From: Buxus sempervirens
Taxonomy: Eukaryota; Streptophyta; Magnoliopsida; Buxales; Buxaceae
Direction of reading: 5' to 3'
DNA: 64,000 nt
Assembly (NCBI GenBank): GCA_947561395.2
Contig: OX387193.1
Span: forward strand, 27,398,276 to 27,462,275
Below the pieces are notes generated by a model. That model searched no databases, was not told where the DNA came from, and saw nothing but the letters and a program-made list of their open reading frames with translations. The translations under genes were made by a program, and so were the position numbers. Shown in pieces: positions 1 to 11,578 of the stretch (position 1 is the first letter of the stretch; every line of letters begins with the position of its first letter).

Positions 1-2304
1 TCAACAGAGTTGGCATGTACCACCAGCATGCAGCACCCGGAATCAATACATGGAGATGGTTGCTTATCCACATGTACAGGGAATCACCAGCAGAGCACCG
101 GGGTGTTCCTCCAAACATAGGACCTTCCAGAGCAAACTAACTTGCAAAGGAAGTGCGCTCACACATAGGAATAACTCAACCCAAACAAAATACCACTTAG
201 CTAACCAGCCAAACTATGGATCCATATACAACTAAGCCCACTGACACAAACCACGATAAAACCACATACGAGAGGACACGCTACTGTAGGAGGCATACAC
301 ACTTTTACCCGTAAAGGATTACACATCTCTACACAGAGGATTGCCCATCTCTGTCGTAAAAGCTAGTATCAACTCAACCACAGAAGCCGTATCACCCAAC
401 CGTAAAAGAAAAACGAATAACATCATACCACATACCAATCCATACCAAAGTATTCAATTTCAAAAGGAAACCATGATTCAATCCATAAAAATCCAAATAA
501 AGCCTTTTTCAGAATAACATATGCAATTTCCTAATTATATTCAAAATAAAACTCATGTATCATAAATTCGATAGAAATTAGAGTTTATGCAATTCCATAA
601 ACCAATATTCATATTTAAAGTACAACCCAAAAGTAATTCAAGTCTTGCTTAGAGTTTTCCTTATTAATCCCTTTATTAGAATCAAATTTCCCATCATAAT
701 ACTTTAGATAATTTCTATTTAAGTTTTCTGTATTTTTATTCTCTAGCATATCTTCCAAACCTAAAATAAAGTTTAGAAGATGTTTTTACCCTATAAATTC
801 CAGTAGTATTATTCCTATCAATATCCCATACCATTTAGACCCTTTCATGCACCAACCTTACATTATAACCTTCAATTAATTGGTTAATTTTTCCAATTTA
901 ATTTTATAAATTTTTATATTTTAATTAGGTCTTTATAAAGATGCTAGTATACTTAACTAATCAGAAATTTATTGGATATTTATTCATATTACGAAAATCC
1001 CCAAAATCTGCAAATTCTGCTTAGAGCGCCTACCTCTATAGGGCTAGGCGGTCTTGGGCGGTCCTTCGCGCTAGTTCAATTTTTTAGTTAAAAATTCCAG
1101 ATTTTCCAATTTCGGATTTTTAGGCTTTTGCTATATGTTTAACCAGTCTAAATTAATCTACTAATATTCTAAATCATAACTAAAGCCCTCTAGATTAATT
1201 CTTATCAATTAAATACCATCCTACGATTATTTGCATGATCAAACCAAGTTTCTTCATTACTTTAACAAATCCTTCAAGAATATCAATCACTAAAATATAA
1301 ACACTTTGATTCCATGTAAATACAGTTCTGACTAATCCATTCAAACCATATTAAATCACAGAAAATGAAATCATGCAGTTCCTCTAGTTTTCAAGGGTTA
1401 CTACTTGGCTCATACGCTAAAAATCCATCGTCCATTGAAGTTTCTAATTCTGGACCCAACTTCTGCTATCAAACGTACCAACCTAGAGTTCTCCAATTCA
1501 CATCTCCACCGTTCACATTGTAGTTCTATTATGAAGATCAAAACCTCCAAATTTGAAGTCGATCCACCGTACGGATTTTTCCCTATCGTGGTTTGATGGA
1601 GACTGGTCGGACAACTCCATCAACAGCCTTCTTCCTTTCTCTCACTCTTTTCTCTCAATATTTAACCCATGAAAATTCTTTATTTTCTCCTCTTTCTTTT
1701 CTATTTATACTAGGCTATAAGAGTCCTAAACCAACCCTAATAGGTTCCTTTAATTGGCTAACCCAACCCCATAATGGTTTAGTTAAAGTCTAACACCTTC
1801 TAATTAATTCCTACTTTTTCTCCACCTTCTATTTTGTTACTTAAACTATACTAATCAAATCTCTTATTACCTAAACACTCCTTTCAGCCTAATTTCGTGC
1901 CTAACACACTCTTAAATCCTAAATATTACCTAAACCCAAATTAATTACTTTTTCTCCCAATTAAGACTTAAAATCTCCTAATTATCCTTTTTCCTTATTT
2001 AGGCTTTTATTACTTCCTTTTAATTTCTAACTTGTATAAATAAATTATTTTCTTCTATTTTCTAATCCTAGTTATTATTTAATGATTTATTTATTAATTA
2101 CCCTTTTCTGAAAATTACCAAAATACCCTTTTTACCCTTTTAGGCAAATTTCCTTAAAATTCCTTCTTTATTTACAACTTACTACTTATTTGAATTACTT
2201 GTCCTCTAAATCTTCACTTTTTATTTTACTAGGACTTAAACTCATATTTTCTTTTATTTATTATTTATTTATTTATTTATTATGTGAAAATTCGAGGTTT
2301 TACA
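1..2304 (-). mobile_element. LTR fragment, TGTAAAACC family (window-truncated)
   Basis: Read on the minus strand this begins TGTAAAACCTCGAATTTTC at 2304 and is collinear, at roughly 85-90% identity by eye, with the plus-strand solo LTR that starts at 43649 (matching it to about 45905). The rest of the LTR lies left of the window. It abuts CACTA transposase coding sequence directly at 2305, so it inserted into the CACTA element; the adjacent ATACT (2305-2309) would be one copy of the target duplication. No coding sequence is recognisable. Short open frames here are on the wrong strand for the LTR and are not conserved. Confidence 0.85.
1702..1709 (-). promoter_or_regulatory. Putative LTR TATA box
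   Basis: TATAAATA on the minus strand. It aligns with the TATAAATA at 44209-44216 of the related plus-strand LTR. Confidence 0.5.
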
Positions 2305-2309
2305 ATACT

Positions 2310-4025
2310 CCTTAACCAAGGATGAGAGGAAATCATTTTGTCAGTGGATGAAATCTATGAAGTTCCCAGATGGCTATGCATCCAATATTTCTCGATGAAT
2401 GTATCACCATAGTTGAGTTACAGCGGGTACTACCTATTGCTATTCGTCGATATTTCCCAAATAAGATATATGTCACCATAGTTGAGTTATGTATATTTTT
2501 CAAAGAACTTTGCTCACGCACCTTGAGTGTAGATGTACTGGACCGTTTAGCAAAAGATATTCCTGTTATTTTGTGCAAATTAGAGATGATATTTCCTCCA
2601 GCATTCTTTGACATAATGGTTCATCTAGCTGTTCATTTACCTTGTGAAGTCGAGGTTGCTGGTCCAGTTCAGTACCGTTGGATGTATCCTGTTGAACGAT
2701 ATCTGGGTAAGCTTAAGAAGTATGTACGGAATAAAGCACATCCCGAGGGATCGATAGCCAAAGCATATATTGCCGATGAATGTATCACTTTTTGCTCAAT
2801 GTATCTAAGTGGGATTGAGACCAGATTTAATTGTGCGGAAAGGAATGATGATGGTGGCCATGGGAAAAACAGTGATGGTTTGTCTGTGTTCTCACAAAAT
2901 GTTTGCAAATTGGGCGCATCAAGAGTTCATAGACTAGGGCATAAGGAATTGGCAATGGTTCATTGGTATATCTTAAATAATTGTCATGAGATTGCATTCT
3001 ACCGAGAGTAAGTACTTATAAAAATGTATTGGTAATATGTTTTATTGACATTTATAATTTGCTCTAATTAGCCAATCAATATGACCTTTGTTGCAGAGCA
3101 CACAAAAAGTCCATCATAGAACGTGAAGGTGGTTCTCATGATGACCTTGAACGTAAACATGAGGCTGGATTTACTAAATGGTTCAAAGAACATGTATGTG
3201 ATTAGGAGATTTTATGTTTTTGTATATTTACATTTTAGATTTCTAAATCAATATTCCTTTTTCATTTAACCTTTATTTTTTTGCATTGGCATTATCTTAT
3301 AGATCATGGCGGATTTATTAGTATCAAAAGAGGTGTCTTCATTGGCATGTGGACCAAATCCACACGTTGAGTTGTACAATGCATGTATTGTGAGTGTTAC
3401 AAGATGGCACACAGTCAATGGAGGAAAGTCTCATTGTACACAGAATAGTGGAGTTGTTGTTTCGACAGATGGTGGAGAATTTTATGGAGTTCTCAAGGAT
3501 ATCGTAGCAGTACACTATCAAGGGGGACTTGTTGTGTATCTTTTCAAGTGTGACTGGTGGGAGCAAGGGAAGAGAGCAAGATTACCAAAGGATCCCCACT
3601 TTGTTGTCTTGAATACTGAATTGACATGGTACAAGGATGATTCGTTTATTTTGGCAAGCCAAGCTTCACAAGTTTTTTATTTGGAAGACCCAAAATACGG
3701 GCATCCTTGGCATGTTGTTCAAAATATTACAACGAGAAACATTTACGATGTTCCACCAATCGAAGGGGAACAACAACAAGACTTTGATGTACATGCGACG
3801 AGATCGGATGACGCATACCAAGAAGAGTGCACCACTGGTATGACTTTAAATAGAGAAGATGTGGGTGACTTGGTACCTATAAGTGATCTATATATTCATT
3901 TTGACCAAGCAATGCTTGATAATGACTGTGATATCACCATTGAAGAGGATTCGAATGCGATGATGATGAAGAAGGTGCTTGAGATGATGGGATCTTCATG
4001 TGCTCATGGGTTGTGGATTTACTGA
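2310..4025 (+). pseudogene. CACTA TNP2-type transposase, C-terminal part
   Basis: A remnant of the En/Spm TNP2 transposase, a DDE enzyme that cuts CACTA ends. The N-terminal and catalytic parts are missing. Exon A (to 3007) carries the DUF4218-type region, including FPPAFFDIMVHLAVHLPCE and GPVQYRWMYPVERYLGKLKK. Exon B is 3097-3193 (AHKKSIIEREGG...WFKEH). Exon C is 3303-4025 and carries the DUF4216-type region (TQNSGVVVSTDGGEFYGVLKD; LFKCDWWEQG; ASQVFYLEDP). Introns have GT...AG borders (acceptors TTGCAG at 3096 and TTATAG at 3302). Near 2395 the frame reading PDGYASNISR hits a stop and the homologous reading resumes in another frame, with residues lost. CACCATAGTTGAGTTA is duplicated around the break (about 2403 and 2474). 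Confidence 0.85.
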
Positions 4026-4226
4026 ATGTGTGCGTCACTTGATTTTTTTTCCCATTTATTCTATTTGAAGTTATATTTACTCAATGTGCTTTGTGTATCT
4101 TTTTTTCCTGTTTAGTCCATATGAAGTTATATTTACTCAATATGTGATTCAAATCTTTATTTATAGTATATTATCTTTTCAATTTGATGCCTTTTTCAAT
4201 TTGATTGCTGCGTATTTGTTTATAAG

Positions 4227-5018
4227 ATGGCATCTTCACATGGTCGAGTATCAACCCTGAATGGTACCGAAGAGGGATCGAGTGTTCAATGTAAGTGTTA
4301 TAAGAATTTTTCATTTTGTATCTTCTAACTTTCTTTAAAGAACATATTCAAATTGAATGTATCAATTATTTTCCCCAGCTGCTCTTCACATAGTTAAAAA
4401 TGGTCATAGCAAAGCAAATCCAACGAAACGGTATAATGTTTTTTGTGCTCAGGGTAAAATCCCTGTAAATATCCCGCAGTCAAGTAAAGGGGTTATTGGG
4501 GAGCACGCCAATTTATTCATATCCATGGTTACTTATACCGTAGAGAACTTTTCTTCATTGGAGTGTACATGGAAATCTGTGCCGAAGGATAAAAAACAAG
4601 CCATATATGAACGAATTTTGGTAAGTTTTGCACTAATTATTAGAACATAAATTTTGACTTTGTAGTAACCATAACTCTATTCTTTTTTTTTATCACTTTT
4701 TCTTTTGGTTTTACAGAGTGGGTTCAACCTTGATATGAATTGGCTGGAGGACTACTTATGCTTAGAAAAGCAGGTAAGTGAAGCACATAGGAGGGTTCAC
4801 CACAAATTGTTCAAGAAATACTTGAAGTATGGCAGTAAAGCAGAGGCCCTCCGCCATCGCCCAAAGGAGGTAGAGGAAGTGGCTTGGAGCCAATTGTGCG
4901 ATGTATTTTCAAGTGAGGAATTCCAGGTATAAATTAGTGCATCTATCAATGTCTTTACACTTGTTTGGATCTTTTTGATGAAATATTTTTGTTCTTTTAT
5001 TTTCTTCTAGGTATTGAG
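4227..5018 (+). pseudogene. CACTA TNPA-type gene, 5' exons
   Basis: First three exons of the second CACTA gene (Ptta/En/Spm plant transposase family, a DNA-binding accessory protein). Exon 1 is 4227-4290 (ATG at 4227), exon 2 is 4379-4620 and exon 3 is 4717-4926, all with GT...AG introns and compatible phases. Exon 3 carries the family signature HKLFKKYLKYGSKAEALRHRP followed by SEEFQ. A fourth acceptor (TTCTAG, 5010) leads into GTATTGAGC, which reads V-L-S and then diverges. The true continuation, also starting V-L-S, is found at 33276. The gene is therefore split at about 5018 by foreign DNA. Confidence 0.8.
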
Positions 5019-5478
5019 CGCTAGTCATGGCATGTCTAATTATTGTTTGTCATTTTTTATTTTATAATCTACATGCAATAGTCGACCACCTAGATGTTGA
5101 ATCAACTCATGTTAGGTGAATTATTATAAATAAAAAAATCAAACATTTGATCGAGTTCTTGCTTAAAGCTTATTAATATGACTAGTTGTCTTACAGTTCT
5201 GTTTCTAACACATGAAATCAATTGTTAGTTTACACCATGCTTACATAACACTCTACTCTAACTACATCCCACTGAGTCACCCTTTAGAAAAATCTCATAT
5301 CTTTAATTTATTCTTTCAAAAAAATATTTACTTCAATCAAAAGTCATTAAGTCATTAAGTCCCATTATCTTTTGAAAACTTTGTTTGCATGCAAGATTTA
5401 AGCCAATATATATGCATATTTTTTTCCTCATCACATATTTATGTCTGAATACTTCCCTTCATTCATTGTGATCATAGC
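5019..5478. other. AT-rich noncoding stretch inside the split CACTA gene
   Basis: No coding signal, tRNA or repeat that I can identify. It lies between the break in the TNPA exon and the E3 insertion, and is presumably continuous with 31046 onward once E3 is removed. Confidence 0.5.
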
Positions 5479-5680
5479 TGTTAGCACCTCCTTTTTGCAC
5501 CCCCGGAAGTGCCGGAAATGCAAACCCTAACTAAAAAGTCAAACCCTGAGGGGACAAAAAGTTGACTTTTTGATCAAGTGATAATTGGTGTAGACACCCC
5601 AAATTGCACAAACAGTCATCAAAAATCATTATCTCCTGGAAAGCCAGCACAGAATTTGAAGAAAATACACTTTTACCTGT

Positions 5681-5805
5681 ATCCGGATACAAGTACCCTT
5701 TCCCGTATCCGGATAGTCATACCGGATACGTGTGAGCCTTAGCGTATCCGGTACCATGTACCGGATACCTTAAGACCCTTTGTTATCCGGTCTGATGTAC
5801 CGGAT
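5681..5805 (+). promoter_or_regulatory. RT1 LTR dyad array (39-bp period)
   Basis: Four dyads of form ATCCGG-N9-CCGGAT, left arms starting at 5681 (shortened), 5707, 5746 and 5785. The intact copy in the 3' LTR starts at 25784, 25823, 25862 and 25901, exactly 39 bp apart. In the 5' LTR the first dyad lost 13 bp and became the compact palindrome GTATCCGGATAC. The array ends about 160 bp upstream of the TATA box. Confidence 0.85.
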
Positions 5806-5963
5806 ACCTTAAGTTTGCTCAAAATTAGGGTTTTCCGAGAGCTTTTCACTTTTACCATCATGTCCCTCATTAAATGAGGGGAAATCGCGGAAATAACCTT
5901 AGGGTTTAGGTTGGAGTGGTTCTAGACATTAAGTTGTGTCTACCAATGACCTTAGCCCTTGCC

Positions 5964-5971
5964 TATAAATA
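5964..5971 (+). promoter_or_regulatory. RT1 LTR TATA box
   Basis: TATAAATA in the context GCCTATAAATAGGAGCC, repeated at 26080-26087 in the 3' LTR. RT2 LTRs have the same box at the corresponding place (47652 and 57390). Confidence 0.75.
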
Positions 5972-7848
5972 GGAGCCTCCTCCTTGAGCAAATGGCACAC
6001 AACTCTTGTTTTGAATTCTCGCAAAGAAGAACTCCAAGAGAAGAAGAAAACCGCTGTGGAATCGCCTCCAGCACTCAGGTAAGCCTCAACTTTTCTTTTT
6101 ATTTTTTGTCTTTACATTCCTAGATCTAGATCTCTTCTTCTACCTTTCTGTAGTGTAAAGCCTTGTTTGTATGTGTGGAAATCCTTCCCCGGCTCAAAGT
6201 ATCTCAAGACTCCCCTAGCCGTAAAACGTGAAGGCGGATCTAGGAGAAACGAGACTGGGGATTGACCCTAGTGCTAGAACCCATGTAGCGTAAGGCCTTT
6301 TTGATTGATTGTAAACCGTTCCATATTCAAAGTACCCTTGATTATCTTAAAGAGAACAGAGGGAAACGATAATGGAACGGAACCCTAGGCTATGCTAGAA
6401 CCTATTTTGTTGAATCTATATGCATGTGTATGGATCTTGCTTGGTTTTTTTCACTTTTGCACACATATCACTATTTTGGCGGGATAGGCTCATATTTGGG
6501 GTTTATTGCATTTATTGTGATAAAACTCAAATAAATGACCTCAATCAATTCTGGAATGCCTTTCGGATGATTTTAAAGTATTTGTGTTCATCTTGCACGA
6601 ATTTCATTTTTATCAATTTTCGGACTTCGTTTTCTTCAAAAGTGGCTTAACTTGACAGCACCTGTACCCTTACTTCGGACGCCCATAACTTCATCATCCG
6701 GATGAATTTTGGGGTGATTCCAGAACCATGGGAAAGGTGAGGCTGTCTAGTTTATGTCCACCAAATTTCATGAATTTTCATATAGCCGATTTTTGACACC
6801 TCTCTGTCGAAGTTGAGTGGACAGTTCAGGTCCAAGTACAGAACTTGTCACTTCGACGGACCGCCATGTGTTCGTCTTAAGTCCGATTCGAGTGATTTTT
6901 TCTTCTGAGTACTCCTTTTTGAGTCTATTTTTAAATCCAGTTGGTTTCATATTTTTTGGATTCCATTTGAATTATTGGTAGCCGATTTACTCAGAACTGC
7001 TCATTTGCATTTTTCTGGGTAAATCTGTGATTTTCAGGGCCTGTTCGGGAGACCACCCAAGGCACGTCCGAAGGGATTTTTGTATGAGGCTAGTTTCTCT
7101 GGAAATATGGCCATACAGAATTCAATCACACCTAGTTTCACGGATTTCTATGTAGTGGATTTTTCTAGACAATTTTCCAAAGTTGCCCACTTACTACTTT
7201 TAAAAATCCCCAACAGCAACTTCAAAGGAGCATAACTCCTAGATTTTTCATTGGAATGAAATGAAATTTTGCATGAGACTCTTATTCACCCTAATCTTTC
7301 AAATGGATTTGGTTTGGTTCAATTCAAAATTGGATTTGAATGATTTTAAGGCAAATGGCATACTTTTTACCGAATTTTCCGGATTTGATTTAACTTGGTT
7401 TTATGCAACCTCTACTTTGATTTCCATCTTTTGAAATACTCCAGAAGTGATATTGACATAAGAGAAGATCTAAAATCCATTTGGATCTTCATGTGAAAAT
7501 ATCATACATTGTTCCTTTTTCAAGGTTTCTTATGATTTTTAGCAAGTTTTCTTACTTTGTTTTTTGCATGAATATACACTTGGCAACCACTTCGTGTGGA
7601 TGAATGGGGGTGCCTAACACCTTCCCCCGTTCATAATCTAATCCCCTTACCCATCTCTGGATTTGATTTTCAAGTAGGGTTATTTTTACCCTAGAATTTG
7701 TCTTTTGGCTATTTTTGCCTACTTTTGAATCTTTGGTGTCCATTCTCACCCCAAAATCATGAATGGTGGCGACTCTCCCAATTTTTGCGTTGAGCCCGTG
7801 TGCAGACGGAGGGAAGATCACCCCGGTGATTTTTTCCCATGTCTCACA

Positions 7849-7869
7849 ACTGGCGACTCTGCTGGGGAC
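7849..7869 (+). other. RT1 primer binding site
   Basis: TGGCGACTCTGCTGGGGAC begins two bases after the LTR end (7851). RT2 has TGGCGACTCTGCTGGAGAC at the same place. From memory this matches the tRNA-Arg-type primer site of Ogre/Tat elements; I did not check it against tRNA sequences. Confidence 0.8.
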
Positions 7870-9348
7870 CTGTGGATTTAAGCCTATTTGTGTATATTCA
7901 TGCTTTTTCATCACTTTTGAATGCTTGCTATTTTGCTTTTTTGTGAATATTTTTGTATCTTAAATCTGAATGGGATGCTTAAAATTTTTTCATGGATAAG
8001 GGCATGGTTAGGTTGCTTGATTTGGTTTAAGGGAAAAACCCACATATTTATATGACTTTTGCTATATTATGTGTTAGCATGGGTTTTGGGGTTAGAATGC
8101 CATGAAAAATATACAAAGTTGGAAATCTGGAAATTTCAGGTTTGTCTTGGGTATTCAAGCATGTTTCCCATGAATGAAGTTTTTGTTATGCTTAATGTTT
8201 GCTTTATGCCATGCTTGGGGTTTTGGGGTATAGGATGACATGATGTGAGCATGAAAACCATGAGCATGAAATCTGAAATTCAGTAGCCATCATATGAGTT
8301 TTCAAGCATGTTTTTACCATCAAAACTCTCTTTATACCATGTCAAGTAGTGGCTAGAATTTTTGGGCATTAATTTGGAGTATAAGTGATGCACTTTTGAG
8401 CATGAGAAATCTGAAAATTTTAGTGCATATTTCTGGAGATTTTAAGCATGTTTTACCTCATTGAAACACTTTGAACCATGTCAAGTAGTGCAAAAATTTT
8501 AGGCTCCAATTTGGGGTAGAAATGGTACACTTTGAGCATGAAAAAGAGCATGAAATCTGGGATTTTAGGGAATGCTTTTGGGTTTCAAGCATGCTTACAT
8601 GAGTTGATTGTTGTTTGCACAAATAACATGTTTTGTATAACACTTTTTGGGCATGTAATATTTTGTGCATATTTGGTGCTTGCTTGCTTGTATTTAGCTT
8701 CATTATTTTGTCATATATGCCTTGGCTTGAAATTGAATGCATGGCTACGAAAAAGAGTGGCAAGGGGCTGGGACGTTGTGAATGTTACCACAATTTAAAA
8801 TTGCACTTGAGCACTTGAAACAATTTGCACAGCCTACCCTTTACCTATTAAGAAGTTGAACCATGAATGTGTGTAGCTTGGCGCACCGAGGTCGTGACTT
8901 CGGAAAGCGAAAGTGAAAACATTTACCTTAGAATTTGAGTCAATGATGTGATGACAATGGGATCTGTGATTCGATTCCGGGCATCACTAGACTTGAGTTC
9001 TAAGTTGCCAATTAAGCCAAAACCCAAAAAACCATACGCTTGAAGGTGAAGAAACACGTTTTCAACTAAAAGCACACAATTGCGTTTGGGGAATTGGGTG
9101 TAAATGTGGGAAGGCCGTTTGCATGTTTTACAGGCCAAGGTATAATGTGAATACCATATTGAATGAAGGTAATACAAGGTGGCAAGGTAAAACCATGTTC
9201 TTTTCATGAATTTGGGGATTTTGCAAATATAATGTCCAAGCCCAATTTGGGGCAAGTTTTGAAGGTCAAATTCAGGTGAACATCAATTGGGAATGAAAAA
9301 AAAACTAATCGGGTGAAAAAATGAGTCAAAAAAGGCCATTTCGGCAAT

Positions 9349-9486
9349 AACCGGTAACTCAGGCCGGTTAATAACAACCCTGTTCATATCCGGTATATAT
9401 TTCCGGATAAAAAGGCATATGCGTGAATCCGGTTATGGTAACCGGATACAATAAGGCATATTATTATCCGGAATGTTATACCGGAT
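9349..9486 (+). promoter_or_regulatory. RT1 leader dyad array
   Basis: Four dyads with 6-bp arms and 9-nt spacers start at 9349 (AACCGG...CCGGTT), 9388, 9427 and 9466 (ATCCGG...CCGGAT), exactly 39 bp apart. The linkers are unrelated to those in the LTR array, so only the geometry and the arms are kept. Confidence 0.85.
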
Positions 9487-9784
9487 ACATTCAAAAAATG
9501 CACAAATTGGCTTTTCAGCCCAAATTTTCAGAATAAAATGCCTAAAACACTGTGGATAATCCTTAGGCACCCCGAAAAGAGCATAAAAAATGTTCCAAAA
9601 TACAGAAAGAAAAACAAAAAAAAAAGAATAAAATAAAATATTCTTTCAGGATTTAACCTAAGTTTGAAAATCAAAGAGGAAACCAAGGTGTCATATTTTT
9701 TGACACCAACTCAACTCAAACATGTGTCAGTCAAACTCTGGAACTTGAAAACTGAGAAAATTCAGCAAATTTGAAGAAGAAAAA

Positions 9785-10480
9785 AAACCTTTGGTTGGTT
9801 ATTTTTATCAATCAAATCAAAAGAAAAAAGTGGGACACTTGGAAGCCCTAGAATATTCCATGAAAACCTTGGTTGGTTATTTTTATCAATCAAATCAAAA
9901 AAAAAATTGAAAACCTTTGGTTGGTTATTTTTATCAATCAAATCAAAGCATTTGTGGGATACTTGGATAGAGTAGTCCAAGACACCTTTGGTTGGTTATT
10001 TTTATCAATCAAATCAAAACATTTGTGGGATACTTGGATAGAGTAGTCCAAGACACCTTTGGTTGGTTATTTTTATCAATCAAATCAAAACATTTGTGGG
10101 ATACTTGGATAGAGTAGTCCAAGACACCTTTGGTTGGTTATTTTTATCAATCAAATCAAAACATTTGTGGGATACTTGGATAGAGTAGTCCAAGACACCT
10201 TTGGTTGGTTATTTTTATCAATCAAATCAAAACATTTGTGGGATACTTGGATAGAGTAGTCCAAGACACCTTTGGTTGGTTATTTTTATCAATCAAATCA
10301 AAACATTTGTGGAATACTTGGATAGAGTAGTCCAAGACACCTTTGGTTGGTTATTTTTATCAATCAAATAAAAAATTTTGGGACCCTTGGAAGCCCTAGA
10401 ATATTCCATGAAAACCTTGGTTGGTTATTTTTATCAATCAAATCAAAAAAAAAAAATTTTTGGGACCCTTGGAAGCCCTA
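9785..10480 (+). repeat. RT1 leader tandem repeats (71-bp unit)
   Basis: The core unit contains GGTTGGTTATTTTTATCAAT and ACTTGGATAGAGTAGTCCAAG. Successive units start at 9985, 10056 and 10127, a 71-bp period, with near-identical copies to about 10370 and degenerate units on both sides. GGAAGCCCTAGAATATTCCA occurs at 9841, 10389 and 10471, and once after the unrelated RT2 array (51408). The unit contains imperfect dyads such as TTGGTT-N9-AATCAA. Confidence 0.9.
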
Positions 10481-10690
10481 GAATATTCCAACTCAAAACA
10501 AAAAAAAATAAAAAAAAATAAAAAAAAAAATCTGGATTGGTGTTCACCTAACCCACTGGTTTACATATATAGGGGTGTGACTCAAGTTAAATGAAAGCTA
10601 ACATGTTCTATTCATTTTTTGTCGCCAGGTACATTCAACCCAGGTACACTTGCAATCATTGCTCCAGTAACTAGATCCAAAGCCAGAACA

Positions 10691-11578
10691 ATGAATACTG
10701 AAGAGAACCAAGCCCAAGCTACCGTCCCTGCTCAGGACTTTAATCAACTGCAGGAGCAAGTGGCCGGTCTGGCCAAAATGCTGGGGGACCTATTGGCGGC
10801 TCAGGCCCAACAGGCCCAAGCCCCGAACCAGGCATCTACTTCCCATCAGGCACCACCACCTCAGGCCTACATTCCGCCTCCGGTTCAGCCCATGCCTGAG
10901 CCCATTTCTGAACCAGTCCCTGAACCCATTCTGATCAGGGAAAATATGGCGGAGTCTGAGAAAGAGCTGGAGAAAGAAAAGGCCCGAGATGAGATGGAAA
11001 GGAAAATGCTGCTGAGGATAGAAAGAATCCAGGCAGAGCTGAAAGAGGTGAAGGGGGGAGGCAGCCATGCAGGCACCACCTTTGAAGACCTGTGCATGTA
11101 CCCGGACGTCTGTCTACCGGCTAAGTTCAGGTGCCCAGACTTCGATAAATTTGATGGCACGGGCTGCCCATTGAGCCATCTGAAATTATACTGCGGGGCC
11201 CTGTGCCAGTTTGGCCGGGACGATGGAATACTGATCCAGCTCTTCCAGAGGAGTCTGACCGGGTCAGCCCTTCGGTGGTTCGCTACAGTGGACCATGGAA
11301 GAATCAGGAGGTGGAAGGACCTAGCCGACGCTTTCCTGGACCAATATAAGTTCAACTCGGAGATCGTGCCAAACCGGTACGACATGATGAGGATGACCAA
11401 GGGGAAAGATGAACCGGTACGGCAGTACGCCAAGAGATGGAGAGAGGCCGCCTCCCAGGTCAGGCCACCTATGCAAGAGCCGGAGATGATCTCCACATTT
11501 ATGGGCACACTGGGGCAACCCTTTTACAACCATCTGGTGGGCCAGATCACCACCAACTTTGCAGCCTGGTACAGGTAG
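10691..11578 (+). pseudogene. gag: RT1 Gag, N-terminal part (frameshifted)
   Basis: Capsid precursor that assembles virus-like particles around the element RNA. The frame is open upstream, but the first ATG is 10691. Residues about 20-40 are a Gln/Ala-rich coil (LQEQVAGLAKMLGDLLAAQA), then a Pro/Glu-rich stretch, then a charged helix (about 95-130). The retrotransposon Gag core runs from about residue 145 to 240, with LKLYCGALCQFGRDD, LTGSALRWFATVDHGRIRRW and YAKRWREAASQVRPP. Reading is correct to 11566. There GCCTGGTAC has lost one T relative to RT2 (GCCTTGGTAC), and the frame stops at 11578. Homology continues without a gap in the next frame, so this is a single-base deletion or a base-call error. 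Confidence 0.9.

Larger units (their letters stand above)
5589..7848 (+). repeat. RT1 5' LTR
   Basis: Starts TGTAGACACCCC and ends CCATGTCTCACA; 2,260 bp. It lacks a 13-bp segment (TTGAGTATCCGGA) present in the 3' LTR at 25790-25802. It holds the dyad array, the TATA box, and a U5 block shared with RT2 (about 7588-7668). A copy of TGGCGACTCT at 7767-7776 repeats the first ten bases of the primer binding site. Confidence 0.95.
7870..10690 (+). other. RT1 leader region between primer site and gag
   Basis: About 2.8 kb without a convincing gene, so the extra 5' ORF of true Ogre elements is absent. From about 8150 to 8620 there are degenerate repeats of roughly 130 bp containing GAGCATGAAATCTG and ACCATGTCAAGTAGTG. 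Positions 8740-9250 contain a block conserved with RT2 49510-49960, for example CTTCGGAAAGCGAAAGTGAA. A dyad array and a 71-bp tandem array follow. Just before gag, a T-rich run ends in GTCGCCAG (10628), a plausible splice acceptor; RT2 has TTTTTCACCAG at the same place. Confidence 0.7.

Noticed and set aside
6420..6650. 76-codon open frame repeated at 26536
   Set aside because: Identical because both copies are in the LTRs of RT1; it is not found in RT2 LTRs and has no features of a gene.
7552..7914. Minus-strand open frame in the RT1 LTR, also at 27668
   Set aside because: Lies across the U5 and LTR end; its repeated occurrence only reflects the LTR pair, and there is no recognisable domain.
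9785..10480. CRISPR array
   Set aside because: Repeats are contiguous 71-bp units without unique spacers in plant retrotransposon DNA.
7870..10690. Ogre-type extra ORF1 upstream of gag
   Set aside because: No long conserved frame in the leader of either element.
10885..11508. 207-codon minus-strand frame opposite Gag
   Set aside because: Shadow of the gag coding sequence. RT2 keeps Gag but not this frame.
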